Source of the DNA: Chitinophagales bacterium
Lineage (GTDB): Bacteria > Bacteroidota > Bacteroidia > Chitinophagales > UBA8649
Direction: 5' to 3'
DNA length: 10,527 bases
Assembly: GCA_016777395.1 (NCBI GenBank)
Contig: JADHRO010000052.1
Coordinates: forward strand, 1 to 10,527
Below the pieces are notes generated by a model. It was not told the origin of the DNA. It made no database searches and saw only the letters and a program-made list of their open reading frames with translations. Within the stretch, counting starts at the first letter, position 1, and the number at the start of each line of letters is the position of its first letter. This document shows positions 1-7,985 of this stretch, piece after piece. The position numbers were made by a program, and so were the translations under genes.

Positions 1-2644
1 GCATAAAAACATAAGCAGCTTTGTAATCTTCAAATGCTAAGTCTAAGCGATAATCTTCATCTCTAGTGTTGTCTCCCTGCTCCTCAGACTTAACCGGCAC
101 AGCTTGACTAGAACCTAAAGAGTTGTAATTTCTTACTTGTACACCTTCACTGTCATAAAAAGTGTTACCATCTCGATATCCGACAATTGAACCGCCTGTG
201 GTTCCATCACTTGTGTAAACAGCATAGTCATCGCCAATGTTAGCCGGTTTGTTATCCAATCCAAACTCTGAAGCGGTCAATGAACCAAAAACAGAATAAG
301 GGTCTTGTAAGACCTTTTGATTTGCATCAAATCTATCCACTCTGAAGCCTAGTCTAAAAGTAAGATCCTTCAGTTGAAACTTATCCTCGATGTAACCAGC
401 AGCATATATCGGTGTAAACGGCGCAACCGGTCTTGTTTTGACTCCATTTTCATCCGTCTTATTCCAGAAGTCTTCAAAACTTACATTTCCTGATGTTCTG
501 TTACCATATACATCATAACCCCGATAACTACGTCCAACGGGTGTAGTTCCATTGTACAAAACCCCGATTAGCTCATCAGGGCTAAAATAGTTAATATCAA
601 ATGCTTCCAAAGGAAAACTAGATACATTTATAAATTCATTATCAGCTACACCATTTGCTGCCCTGAAATTTTCATCAAAATACGATTGAACACGATCTCC
701 ATCTTCATTAAACGGTACGCTTTCATATTCATAGAAAATTGAATCACTAAAATAAACTGGCGCTCCTGCAACAGGCGTTAGTACCCCGTTGTTGTAGAAA
801 AATGGATTGTCTGTATCAAATTCTAAATGATTATTCACATTGGCATTGGCTGCATCCCATAGCGAGAGCGGAGAAACCGCATATTTTCTCATCACTCTGT
901 GTTCATACTCCACACCAAAAGTAAGTGAATGCTTGTTTCTACTTTCCGCACCTGGCTTCAAAATATCAAAACCTGAATTAATTTGAAATCTATATTTCTC
1001 GTCATCATTATCAGTTCCAGTTCCATTATATTGGCGACCTGTGTTATACCAAATATTGTAAGGGATTTCAGCTCTTTCTCCATTTACTAGTGATTGAGTG
1101 GCTTGCAAATCAGCAATACCTCCAGCTACATAATTCTGTCCATTTGCACCCGGAGTACCTAGTAAATCATAATAAGCAGAAGTGAAATTCGCTCCCTGTT
1201 GATTAACATCACTTGGAGTAAAATAAACAGCCGTATCAGAATAATTGCTCAATTCCCAAAATTCTTCATCCGCATTTGGAGAGAAAACCGGTGCTCTATC
1301 TACATCAAACTTCCCAATATATCCATAAGCCCAATAATCGTCACCATGACTATCATCTTCATATTCCCTTTTATATTTTTCGAAATCAAATTGCAATTGA
1401 TAAAAGGCATTTTGAATAGCTCCTTGTCTTTGACCTTCTTCTAAATTTTTATTGAAGTTTTGAGTGAATCGAATGAATGTTTTGTAATTCTGCTCGATAT
1501 ATAATGGGTTATTTTCAAAGTTCAATAAAGAATATTGCTCAATCCATCTATGGTAATATTTGTAATCCATATTTCCCCCAATAGCCAAATATTTACCATT
1601 TCCTAGTCTAAAATCTAATTTACCATTAAACCTTGCTTGATTATCTACTGTATTTCTTTTTATATTATTTACCTCTAAAGAGTCAAATGTTAGTTGCTCC
1701 GATCTTACAATTAAGTTACCTTCTTCATTGAGCGCTAATGGAGTTTCTTGAAGACTTGTAAACAAATCATCTTTCACTTTATACATATCTACAGCAGCAG
1801 GTCTTGAATCTTTTTGTCTTTGGTATTCTCCATTCAATGAGTAACCAATAACTGTTTGACCAGCATCGTTTTTAACTAAGGGACCCGAGAAATTAACATT
1901 CACAAGATCAAACCTCCACCTATCCAAAGATGACTGAGCTTCCACTCCACCTGTGAGTTTCTTAGCTCCCCCTTTCGTAGAAATATTAATTACTCCAGAA
2001 GTTGAATTACCAAACTTAGCGGATACACCACCAGTAATAATATCTATTTGTTCAACAGCAGAAACAGGAAGATTCACGTTACCACTCACACGAATTCCAT
2101 CTACATAATAAACTACAGCATCGCCTCTACCCCCTCTAATATTAATTCCGCCACCTTTATCTGATTGCTGAACACCGGCAGTGGTTGATGCAATATTCTG
2201 TATATTTCTTGTAGGCAAATCAGCAATATCCTCTGCTGTAACTGTATTTTTGGATGAGGTTTCACCTGCATCAATTAATGGCACCTTGTATTGAATCACT
2301 ACCACTTCTTCTATTATTTGTTCTGAAGGCGATAATTTTTTGTCCATATAAGTGGTCTGGTCATTCTTAACTACAACTCCCACTTCACGAATGGTCGTGT
2401 ATCCTATATTGGAAAACTGCACATCATACTTTCCAGGACTTAAGGGTTTAACTGAATAAAACCCATCAAAATCGGTAGTAGCACCAACTCCTGTAGGCGA
2501 ACCATTCTCAACAATTGCAACCGATGCAAATGGAACACCTTCACCATTCTCATCCGTAATCTTACCACTAATCTCTCCACTCTGGGCAAATAAGCCTAAG
2601 GAAAGCAAGGAAAACATGAGTACTAAAAAATAATTTTTCTGCAT
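1..2644 (-). CDS. TonB-dependent outer-membrane receptor with carboxypeptidase-like regulatory domain (3' end cut by window edge)
   Basis: The frame is open from an ATG at 2644-2642 to the left edge, giving 881 residues without a stop; the C-terminal part of the barrel is missing. Residues 1-20 form a Sec signal peptide (hydrophobic core, likely cleavage in LFA-Q). Residues about 23-105 match the carboxypeptidase-like regulatory domain common in Bacteroidota receptors (GKITDENGEGVPFASV, then TTDFDGFY). A possible TonB-box-like stretch, EEVVVI, lies at 112-117. The plug domain runs from about 130 to 225, with VVYYVDGIRV and GGVSAKFGNSTSGVINIS. The rest is aromatic-rich beta-barrel sequence with acidic loops. 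Such proteins import a ligand across the outer membrane using TonB-ExbBD energy. The substrate cannot be read from the sequence. No SusD-like partner is visible, but downstream genes are off the window. The plug style resembles Oar/FecA-like rather than classical SusC receptors (inference). Family call is secure. Confidence 0.95.
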   Translation of the reverse strand, partial: MQKNYFLVLMFSLLSLGLFAQSGEISGKITDENGEGVPFASVAIVENGSPTGVGATTDFDGFYSVKPLSPGKYDVQFSNIGYTTIREVGVVVKNDQTTYMDKKLSPSEQIIEEVVVIQYKVPLIDAGETSSKNTVTAEDIADLPTRNIQNIASTTAGVQQSDKGGGINIRGGRGDAVVYYVDGIRVSGNVNLPVSAVEQIDIITGGVSAKFGNSTSGVINISTKGGAKKLTGGVEAQSSLDRWRFDLVNVNFSGPLVKNDAGQTVIGYSLNGEYQRQKDSRPAAVDMYKVKDDLFTSLQETPLALNEEGNLIVRSEQLTFDSLEVNNIKRNTVDNQARFNGKLDFRLGNGKYLAIGGNMDYKYYHRWIEQYSLLNFENNPLYIEQNYKTFIRFTQNFNKNLEEGQRQGAIQNAFYQLQFDFEKYKREYEDDSHGDDYWAYGYIGKFDVDRAPVFSPNADEEFWELSNYSDTAVYFTPSDVNQQGANFTSAYYDLLGTPGANGQNYVAGGIADLQATQSLVNGERAEIPYNIWYNTGRQYNGTGTDNDDEKYRFQINSGFDILKPGAESRNKHSLTFGVEYEHRVMRKYAVSPLSLWDAANANVNNHLEFDTDNPFFYNNGVLTPVAGAPVYFSDSIFYEYESVPFNEDGDRVQSYFDENFRAANGVADNEFINVSSFPLEAFDINYFSPDELIGVLYNGTTPVGRSYRGYDVYGNRTSGNVSFEDFWNKTDENGVKTRPVAPFTPIYAAGYIEDKFQLKDLTFRLGFRVDRFDANQKVLQDPYSVFGSLTASEFGLDNKPANIGDDYAVYTSDGTTGGSIVGYRDGNTFYDSEGVQVRNYNSLGSSQAVPVKSEEQGDNTRDEDYRLDLAFEDYKAAYVFM

Positions 2645-2677
2645 ATTAGATTGTTTAACATTATTTTAACAACACGC

Positions 2678-2706
2678 CAAAGTTAAATAAATTTCTAAGA
2701 AACAAA
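2678..2706 (-). promoter_or_regulatory. Bacteroidota-type promoter of the TonB-dependent receptor
   Basis: On the minus strand there is TTTG (2706-2703), a 17-base gap, then TAACTTTG (2685-2678). This is an exact match to the Bacteroidota -33/-7 consensus (TTTG and TAnnTTTG). A start about seven bases further on would give a leader of roughly 25-30 bases before the ATG at 2644. It is the best-formed promoter on this side of the window. It lies in the 120-base gap after the dehydrogenase gene, so the receptor is probably transcribed on its own. I see no clear terminator hairpin for the dehydrogenase in this gap. Confidence 0.7.
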
Positions 2707-2764
2707 ACCCATTTATTTGTCAAAGTTTTTAAGTTTTATTAACAATTTTAGTAAAGAACAATTT

Positions 2765-3694
2765 TTAAGGCAATGCGGTAAGAATTTTTTGGCTTAAAAT
2801 TTCGGCCAATCTAATTTTTGATTGTCTTGTCCATCCGGCAACATGCGTAGAGAGTATAACGCACCCTGATAGGTTAAATGCATTGATATAAGCCTTCTCT
2901 TCAGCAGAATAGCTTTGGATTTTTTCATTATCAAAAACGTCCAAACAAGCACCTTTTATTTTTGAACTTCCCAGGGCCTTCAATAAGGCATCCTTGCAAA
3001 CAACTTTTCCTCTTGAAGTATTTATCAGGTAAAAATTCTTTTTCATCTTATCCACAAAAGAATCATTCAAATAGTGATGTGTTTCTTTATTGTAAGGCAC
3101 GTGAAAGGAAATGATATCTGCTTTTTCTTGAAGCTCATCTAAACATACTCCCCTTGCAAAATCATTAATTTCAATGTTTGCATATTTATCATAAAATAAA
3201 GTCTCCACGCAAAAACCGCTTATTTTTTTTGCTAAAGCTTGTCCAGTATTTCCAAAGCCAATAATACCAACCGTCTTCCCCATTAACTCCTCTCCTCTAT
3301 TTGCTTCTCTATCCCAGTTAAATTGGACCACATCACGGTGGGCTCGATTTAAGTTATTGAACAAGGCGAGTAACATGCCTATGGCATGCTCTGCTACTGC
3401 ATCTCGATTTCCCTCTGGCGAATTAATAACGAGCACTCCGCTTTTTTCTGCTGCCTTCAGATCTATTATTTCCAATCCGCTTCCCAATCGACCAATGACT
3501 TTAAGTCTGGTCGCTTTATTCAAAAAGTTTTTTTCGATTGTTATTTTGCTATTAATAACCAAGATTTCAAAGTCCTTAATCATCGACTCCACTTCTTTTT
3601 GGTTTATTTTTGGCAAATAGGTGCTTGAGATTCCTGCCTTGTCAAATTTCTCCAACAATATCGGGTGCACATGATCGGTGATAAGTGCTTTCAT
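2765..3694 (-). CDS. D-2-hydroxyacid dehydrogenase, NAD-dependent, SerA-like
   Basis: A 309-residue protein of the D-isomer-specific 2-hydroxyacid dehydrogenase family, which oxidises or reduces 2-hydroxy/2-keto acids with NAD(H) in the cytoplasm. The N-terminal substrate-binding part has GRLGSGLEIID (68-78) and NSPEGNRDAVAEHA (91-104), both close to 3-phosphoglycerate dehydrogenase. The Rossmann fold starts at GFGNTG (146-151), and Asp169 ending the next strand suggests NAD rather than NADP. Catalytic residues are present: Arg228 in NTSRGKVV, Glu257 after LDVFDN, and His284 in STHVAGW. There is no C-terminal ACT regulatory domain, so it is the short form. The ATG shares one base with the rsmA stop (TAATG), implying co-transcription and coupled translation. 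The exact substrate is unknown: 3-phosphoglycerate, 4-phosphoerythronate (PdxB-like, given pdxA nearby) and other hydroxyacids are all possible. Family sure, substrate not. Confidence 0.93.
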   Translation of the reverse strand: MKALITDHVHPILLEKFDKAGISSTYLPKINQKEVESMIKDFEILVINSKITIEKNFLNKATRLKVIGRLGSGLEIIDLKAAEKSGVLVINSPEGNRDAVAEHAIGMLLALFNNLNRAHRDVVQFNWDREANRGEELMGKTVGIIGFGNTGQALAKKISGFCVETLFYDKYANIEINDFARGVCLDELQEKADIISFHVPYNKETHHYLNDSFVDKMKKNFYLINTSRGKVVCKDALLKALGSSKIKGACLDVFDNEKIQSYSAEEKAYINAFNLSGCVILSTHVAGWTRQSKIRLAEILSQKILTALP

Positions 3695-4473
3695 TAATTA
3701 TACAATTCTAAGATGTTTGCCAAATTAATCAAACCGTCTAGTGAAACTTGCTCTGGACGAAGATTAAAGACCTCGAGCGCCTTGACCTCGTCGTTATTAA
3801 TATATTGTTTCAAACTATTTCTCAAGGTTTTGCGTCTTTGATTAAATGCAAGTTTTACCATAGTTTTAAAAAATACAGGGTTTACCGCGAAGTCTGTTTT
3901 TCTTCTTTTCATTACCATAACTCCACTCATCACTTTTGGAGGAGGATTAAAGGCTTCTCTTGGCACGTCAAAAAGATAAGTAGTTTCGTAAAATAATTGA
4001 GTAAGCACAGTTATAATACCAAACTCCTTACTCCCCTCTTTTGCACAAATTCGTCGCGCCATCTCTTTTTGAAACATTCCGAGCATTACGGGAACGGTTT
4101 CTTTGTTATCAATGATTTTAAAGACAATTTGAGAAGATATGTTGTATGGGAAGTTGCCAACTACAGCAAAGGGCTCATCAAAAAATTCTTTAAGAGAGGC
4201 TTGTAAAAAGTCTGCCTGAATAATTTCATCTTGCAAATCAGGGTATTCCTCCTTTAAATGCTTTACCCAACGAGAATCAAATTCAACTAATTTATATTTC
4301 TTTTGTTCCTGTAAATATCCACTCAATGCACCGGCACCTGGCCCAACTTCCAATAAAGGCAGACCCTGCGTATTTTCCAAAATAGATTCATAAATTTGGG
4401 TTAAAACGTAATCGTCTTTCAGGAAGTGTTGCCCTAATGATTTATTTAAATGGATGTGCTTATGTTTTGCCAA
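3694..4473 (-). CDS. rsmA: 16S rRNA (adenine1518-N6/adenine1519-N6)-dimethyltransferase RsmA (KsgA)
   Basis: A 259-residue enzyme that uses S-adenosylmethionine to dimethylate two adjacent adenines in the 3'-terminal hairpin of 16S rRNA, a late small-subunit assembly checkpoint. The N-terminus has KSLGQHFLKD (11-20). SAM motif I is LEVGPGAGAL (41-50), followed by the acidic VEFD (63-66) and QADF (86-89). The target-adenine motif NFPY is at 107-110 within GNFPYNIS. FNPPPKV (175-181) and FNQRRKTLRNSLK (210-222) are typical of the C-terminal part. Length is normal for the family. The start is TTG at 4473-4471: an in-frame TAA lies only three codons upstream (4482-4480), and no ATG or GTG occurs before the conserved KxxGQHFL motif. 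It leads a two-gene unit with the dehydrogenase and is divergent from the aminopeptidase-pdxA unit. The rsmA-pdxA proximity recalls the pdxA-ksgA neighbourhood of enterobacteria. Confidence 0.97.
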   Translation of the reverse strand: MAKHKHIHLNKSLGQHFLKDDYVLTQIYESILENTQGLPLLEVGPGAGALSGYLQEQKKYKLVEFDSRWVKHLKEEYPDLQDEIIQADFLQASLKEFFDEPFAVVGNFPYNISSQIVFKIIDNKETVPVMLGMFQKEMARRICAKEGSKEFGIITVLTQLFYETTYLFDVPREAFNPPPKVMSGVMVMKRRKTDFAVNPVFFKTMVKLAFNQRRKTLRNSLKQYINNDEVKALEVFNLRPEQVSLDGLINLANILELYN

Positions 4474-4529
4474 GTATTCTTATTTAGGTGACAAATATTG
4501 CTATTTTTGCAGACTATTTAAGGATTTCT
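4474..4529. promoter_or_regulatory. Divergent promoter region between rsmA and the aminopeptidase gene
   Basis: Only 56 bases separate the rsmA TTG from the preferred aminopeptidase ATG. On the plus strand TATTTTTG (4502-4509) fits the -7 consensus TAnnTTTG exactly, but no TTTG is found 17-23 bases upstream. On the minus strand AATATTTG (4499-4492) fits with one mismatch, again without a good -33 box. If both are real, the two promoters lie side by side and the polymerases would compete. AAGGA at 4520-4524, five bases before the ATG at 4530, could act as a ribosome binding site for the plus-strand gene. The call rests on short motifs only. Confidence 0.4.
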
Positions 4530-5924
4530 ATGGAACATTTTAGCATTAGCAACAAATTAGACAGTAAAACGGCGAACACTATTTATTTTCTTTCAAACCT
4601 GAAAGCAAAAAATAATCTAGATGCATATCAAGTAAAAGCGATTAAATCAGCCAAGGATAAAAACTTCTTTCACTTTACTAATGAAAAGGGTACAACGGTA
4701 ATTGTGAAAGCTGAAGAGCAATTGGAAAAGTGCAGAAAAAGTGGTGAGCAGTTATACAAATTAGCAAGTGGATTAGCCCTCCAAAATTGGAATATAAACT
4801 CTACAGCGAGTAAGGAAGGACTTTTCGCTTTTATAGAGGGTATTGGACTCTCTTCGTATGCATTTGAAAAATACAAAGCCAAAAAAATAGCAAAAAAGAT
4901 AAACCTTCATACAACTGATATCGCGAAAGCTGATATGAATGAATTAGTAAACATTATAGCATCAACATGCATTGCGCGAACTTTGGTTAATGAGCCGCAT
5001 AGTTTCCTGAATGCCCAACAATATTCGAAAGAAATCAAGCGCTTAGGTAAACAATATGGGTTTAATTTAAAAGTTTGGGAAAAAGAGCGAATTATAAAAG
5101 AAAAAATGGGAGGAATACTTGGTGTGAATAAAGGAAGCATCCAAGAACCGACATTTAACATCCTTGAATACAAATCAAGCAAGGCTGTTAATAGTCAGCC
5201 AATTGTCCTTGTAGGTAAAGGAGTCATGTATGACACAGGAGGACTAAGCCTCAAGCCTACGGCCAACAGCATGGATATGATGAAGAGCGACATGGGTGGT
5301 TCTGCTGCTGTTGTTGGTGCATTCTGCGCCATTGCTGGACAAAACCTACCGATACATGTTATCGGTTTGATACCTGCTACAGATAATCGTCCAGGCTTAG
5401 ATGCAATTGCACCTGGAGATGTACTTACTATGTATAGTGGAAAAACGGTCGAGGTTTTAAATACGGATGCCGAAGGCAGGTTAGTGCTAGCTGATGCCTT
5501 GCACTATGCAAAAAAACTGAAACCTGAATTCGTAATTGACTTGGCCACCTTAACAGGGGCAGCAGCCAGAGCAATAGGCCCTGCCGGAGTAGCTTGCATG
5601 GGCAACGCCTCAGATACCTTGAAAAATCAGTTAAAACAAAGCGGTGAAGCTGTTCATGAACGTTTAGTTGAGTTTCCGATGTGGGAAGAATACGAGACAA
5701 TGCTTAAATCTGAAATAGCAGACATCAACAACCTTGGAGGAGCCTTTGCTGGTCAAACAACCGCTGGAATGTTTTTACAGCACTTCGTTGACTATCCATG
5801 GATGCATATTGATATTGCAGGAGCTGCATTTTTGAAATCTCCAGACTCTTACAGAGGAAAAAATGGAACAGGAGTAGGAGTTCGTTTACTTTACAATTTC
5901 ATCAAGAATAGAACCAAGAACTAA
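4530..5924 (+). CDS. Leucyl aminopeptidase, peptidase family M17
   Basis: A cytoplasmic dinuclear-metal aminopeptidase that releases N-terminal residues from peptides. Counted from the ATG at 4530 it has 464 residues. The C-terminal catalytic domain carries the whole M17 set: Lys230 (VGKG), Asp235 (YDTGG), catalytic Lys242 (SLKP), Asp254 (KSDMGG), then Asp313, Glu315 and catalytic Arg317 in the signature NTDAEGRLVLADAL. The N-terminal domain (to about 140) is divergent, as is usual. An in-frame GTG at 4488 would add 14 residues. I prefer the ATG because AAGGA sits five bases upstream, and because a perfect -7 box (TATTTTTG, 4502-4509) lies inside the GTG-started extension, so that start would precede the predicted transcript. 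Its stop shares one base with the pdxA ATG (TAATG), so the two are likely coupled. Specificity (PepA- or PepB-like) cannot be decided; PepA-type DNA binding is not implied. Confidence 0.95.
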   Translation: MEHFSISNKLDSKTANTIYFLSNLKAKNNLDAYQVKAIKSAKDKNFFHFTNEKGTTVIVKAEEQLEKCRKSGEQLYKLASGLALQNWNINSTASKEGLFAFIEGIGLSSYAFEKYKAKKIAKKINLHTTDIAKADMNELVNIIASTCIARTLVNEPHSFLNAQQYSKEIKRLGKQYGFNLKVWEKERIIKEKMGGILGVNKGSIQEPTFNILEYKSSKAVNSQPIVLVGKGVMYDTGGLSLKPTANSMDMMKSDMGGSAAVVGAFCAIAGQNLPIHVIGLIPATDNRPGLDAIAPGDVLTMYSGKTVEVLNTDAEGRLVLADALHYAKKLKPEFVIDLATLTGAAARAIGPAGVACMGNASDTLKNQLKQSGEAVHERLVEFPMWEEYETMLKSEIADINNLGGAFAGQTTAGMFLQHFVDYPWMHIDIAGAAFLKSPDSYRGKNGTGVGVRLLYNFIKNRTKN

Positions 5925-6994
5925 TGCAAGATATAAAACCAAAAATAGGGATAACGATCGGAGACATTAATGGTGTAGGTCCAGAGATTATTATTAAAAT
6001 GCTCTCGAATGAAAAGATTTACCAATATTGCACACCCGTGGTCTATGGATCTACAAGAGTTTTATCACATTACAAGAAGTTATTAGACAATACTAAATTT
6101 AGATATAGCAAACTCACCGATTGGTCTAAGCTTATGGAAAAGCAGACAAATGTAGTTAGTACTATTGATGAAATACCCGTCATTGAAGTTGGCGAGGAAA
6201 CAGAAATTGCGGGTCAATATGCATTAAATGCAATAGACAAGGCATTGGTTGATTGGAAAGATGGAAAAATAGATGCGATTCTCACGGCTCCGATTAACAA
6301 AAGTACAGTAGCAAAGGCAGCAGAAGGCAAGTTTTCAGGCCATACGGAATACATTGCAGCATTCACAGGTGCAGAGGATAGTATTATGATTTTATTTGCG
6401 GAAAACCTACGACTAGGCTTAGTGACTAACCATATACCTGTAAATGAGATTTCTAGTAAATTGACAAAAATCATTGTGCAGAATAAAATTGAGCAACTAA
6501 ATAAATCCCTTATTAAAGACTTCTTTATCAACAAACCCAAGATTGCTGTTTTATCATTAAATCCGCATGCTGGAGATAAAGGACTTATTGGTTCTGAGGA
6601 ATTAGAAATACTTATTCCTGCTATTAATCAAAGTTACAGGAATGGGATTTTAGCATTAGGACCCTATGCTGCTGATGGCTTATTTGGGTCAGGAAACTAC
6701 AAAAACTTTGATGCTATATTAGCTATTTATCACGATCAGGGTTTAGCTCCGTTTAAAGCACTTACCTTTGATGATGGAGTCAATTATACAGGTGGGATAG
6801 ACTTGGTACGAACATCTCCTGACCATGGCACAGCTTATGATATCGCAGGTAAAAACTTAGCATCTGAGCGATCCATGCGCAATGCTTTATTTGCAGCTAT
6901 AGATATCTTTAAAAACAGATCTGAATACACGGAGATTACCGCAGATAAGCTGAAGAAAAGTAAAAAGCGGTATAAGGCCCGTAAAATGGATTAA
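5924..6994 (+). CDS. pdxA: 4-hydroxythreonine-4-phosphate dehydrogenase PdxA
   Basis: A 356-residue NAD-dependent, metal-requiring oxidoreductase. It oxidises 4-phosphohydroxy-L-threonine; the product decarboxylates to 3-amino-2-oxopropyl phosphate, which PdxJ joins with deoxyxylulose phosphate to make pyridoxine phosphate. Seen: GDINGVGPEI (13-22), GHTEY (139-143, substrate-phosphate region), and the three metal-binding histidines His170 (TNHIPV), His215 (LNPHAGD) and His270 (IYHDQGLAPFK). The C-terminal signature RTSPDHGTAYDIAG (296-309) is intact. It is about 25 residues longer than the E. coli enzyme, mostly through extra sequence at about 60-90 and a basic tail (KKSKKRYKARK). The ATG overlaps the aminopeptidase stop by one base, and no separate promoter is evident. 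The gene is convergent with def, with four bases between stops and no terminator hairpin there. It implies the DXP-dependent B6 pathway. Confidence 0.97.
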   Translation: MQDIKPKIGITIGDINGVGPEIIIKMLSNEKIYQYCTPVVYGSTRVLSHYKKLLDNTKFRYSKLTDWSKLMEKQTNVVSTIDEIPVIEVGEETEIAGQYALNAIDKALVDWKDGKIDAILTAPINKSTVAKAAEGKFSGHTEYIAAFTGAEDSIMILFAENLRLGLVTNHIPVNEISSKLTKIIVQNKIEQLNKSLIKDFFINKPKIAVLSLNPHAGDKGLIGSEELEILIPAINQSYRNGILALGPYAADGLFGSGNYKNFDAILAIYHDQGLAPFKALTFDDGVNYTGGIDLVRTSPDHGTAYDIAGKNLASERSMRNALFAAIDIFKNRSEYTEITADKLKKSKKRYKARKMD

Positions 6995-6998
6995 ATCT

Positions 6999-7562
6999 CT
7001 AACGAGCAAGCTTCGGAAATCGCATTCTATACTTTACACTAATTTTCCCCTCACTAATTCTTCTTAGTCTTTTTTGGAGTAACTTCTTTTTTAAGGGCTT
7101 CAGATAATCCACGAACAATACCCCTTCGATATGGTCATATTCATGTTGAATAACCCGAGCGGTGAGCCCATCAAAGGTCTTTGTATGTTCTTTAAACTCC
7201 TTGTCAAAATATTTGATGGTAATAGTGTCTTTACGTAAGATATCTTCTCGAATGTCAGGAATGCTCAAGCAACCCTCCTCAAAGGCCCATTCTTCTCCTT
7301 TTTCCTCTATTATTTCAGCGTTGATAAATACTTCTTGTATGCCATTCTCCTCTTCCCCTTCGTCCATCATTAAGGTACTATCAACCAAAAAAAGTCGAAT
7401 AGATTTACCAATTTGTGGAGCTGCGAGTCCAACACCACTGGCATGTTCCATACTTTCTTCCATATGGCTAATCAATTCTTGTAATCCAGGGTAGTCTGCG
7501 TCAATTTCATCAGCGATTCGCTTTAAAACAGGATCTCCGTAAGCGACTATAGGTAGTATCAT
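6999..7562 (-). CDS. def: Peptide deformylase
   Basis: A 187-residue Fe2+/Zn2+ hydrolase that removes the formyl group from the initiator methionine of new proteins at the ribosome exit. All three family motifs are present: GVGLAAPQ (43-50), EGCLS (96-100, metal ligand Cys98) and QHEYDH (139-144, ligands His140 and His144, catalytic Glu141). Between motifs 1 and 2 is a very acidic insert (DEGEEENG, 67-74), common in Bacteroidota forms. The C-terminus is basic (KPLKKKLLQKRLRRI) and could favour ribosome contact (inference). The start ATG at 7562-7560 overlaps the ruvX stop by four bases (ATGA), a typical coupled junction, so it is probably translated from the same message as ruvX. No formyltransferase gene is in the window. 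Confidence 0.97.
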   Translation of the reverse strand: MILPIVAYGDPVLKRIADEIDADYPGLQELISHMEESMEHASGVGLAAPQIGKSIRLFLVDSTLMMDEGEEENGIQEVFINAEIIEEKGEEWAFEEGCLSIPDIREDILRKDTITIKYFDKEFKEHTKTFDGLTARVIQHEYDHIEGVLFVDYLKPLKKKLLQKRLRRISEGKISVKYRMRFPKLAR

Positions 7563-7975
7563 AACTGCGTTTTTTCCAAGTAAGTTTGAAGAATTATTGT
7601 AGCACTAATTTCGTCTACAATCTCTTTTTGCCGTCTCTTTTTCTTTTTCATTCCACTCATCAACATACTTTGTTTAGCCATTTTAGATGTAAATCTTTCA
7701 TCGACCCAATGAATAGGTATGTGCGGGTATTGTTTCTCTAACTTTTTTGCAAATGATTCTATGTCATCTGCTACTTGTGATTTGGTATTATCCAAGTTCT
7801 TAGACTCACCAATCACAAAGGATTCAACTTCTTCGCTAGCCAAATAGTTCTTTATAAACGTAAATATTTCCTTATTTGGGACCGTAGGAAGCCCCGTACA
7901 AATGATTTGCAAGGGATCTGTCACAGCTACACCAACTCGACGTTTACCATAATCTATAGCTAATATTCTACTCAT
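7559..7975 (-). CDS. ruvX: YqgF/RuvX-family RNase H-fold nuclease
   Basis: A 138-residue protein of the YqgF family, usually named putative Holliday junction resolvase or pre-16S rRNA nuclease. In E. coli the family is linked to maturation of the 16S rRNA 5' end; Holliday junction cleavage is less certain. Seen: the first strand LAIDYGKRRVGVAVTD with acidic Asp7 (5-20), FVIGES (53-58), VDERFTS with Glu93 (91-97), and the last acidic residue Asp121 in EIVDEISATIILQ. These are the RNase H-like catalytic positions. A basic stretch, KKKKRRQKE (110-118), precedes the last motif. Length is normal. It overlaps def by four bases. Its ATG is only 10 bases past the terminator hairpin of the L21/L27 unit, so how its transcript begins is unclear. 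Confidence 0.94.
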   Translation of the reverse strand: MSRILAIDYGKRRVGVAVTDPLQIICTGLPTVPNKEIFTFIKNYLASEEVESFVIGESKNLDNTKSQVADDIESFAKKLEKQYPHIPIHWVDERFTSKMAKQSMLMSGMKKKKRRQKEIVDEISATIILQTYLEKTQL

Positions 7976-7985
7976 ATAAAAAGTA

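Noticed and set aside
1199..1444. 81-codon plus-strand open frame within the receptor gene
   Set aside because: It is antisense to receptor barrel sequence in an AT-rich region; the Ile/Phe-rich product is what chance reading of this DNA gives.
5428..5700. 90-codon open frame on the minus strand inside the aminopeptidase gene
   Set aside because: It is antisense to the best-conserved catalytic part of a clear M17 gene. Its composition (Leu/Arg/Cys-rich) is that of a shadow frame, and it has no recognisable domain.
6214..6540. 108-codon open frame on the minus strand inside pdxA
   Set aside because: It is antisense to conserved pdxA sequence, with no promoter, start context or family resemblance.
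7162..7494. 110-codon open frame on the plus strand across def
   Set aside because: It is antisense to a peptide deformylase with all motifs intact; the Ser/Ile-rich product looks like a shadow translation.
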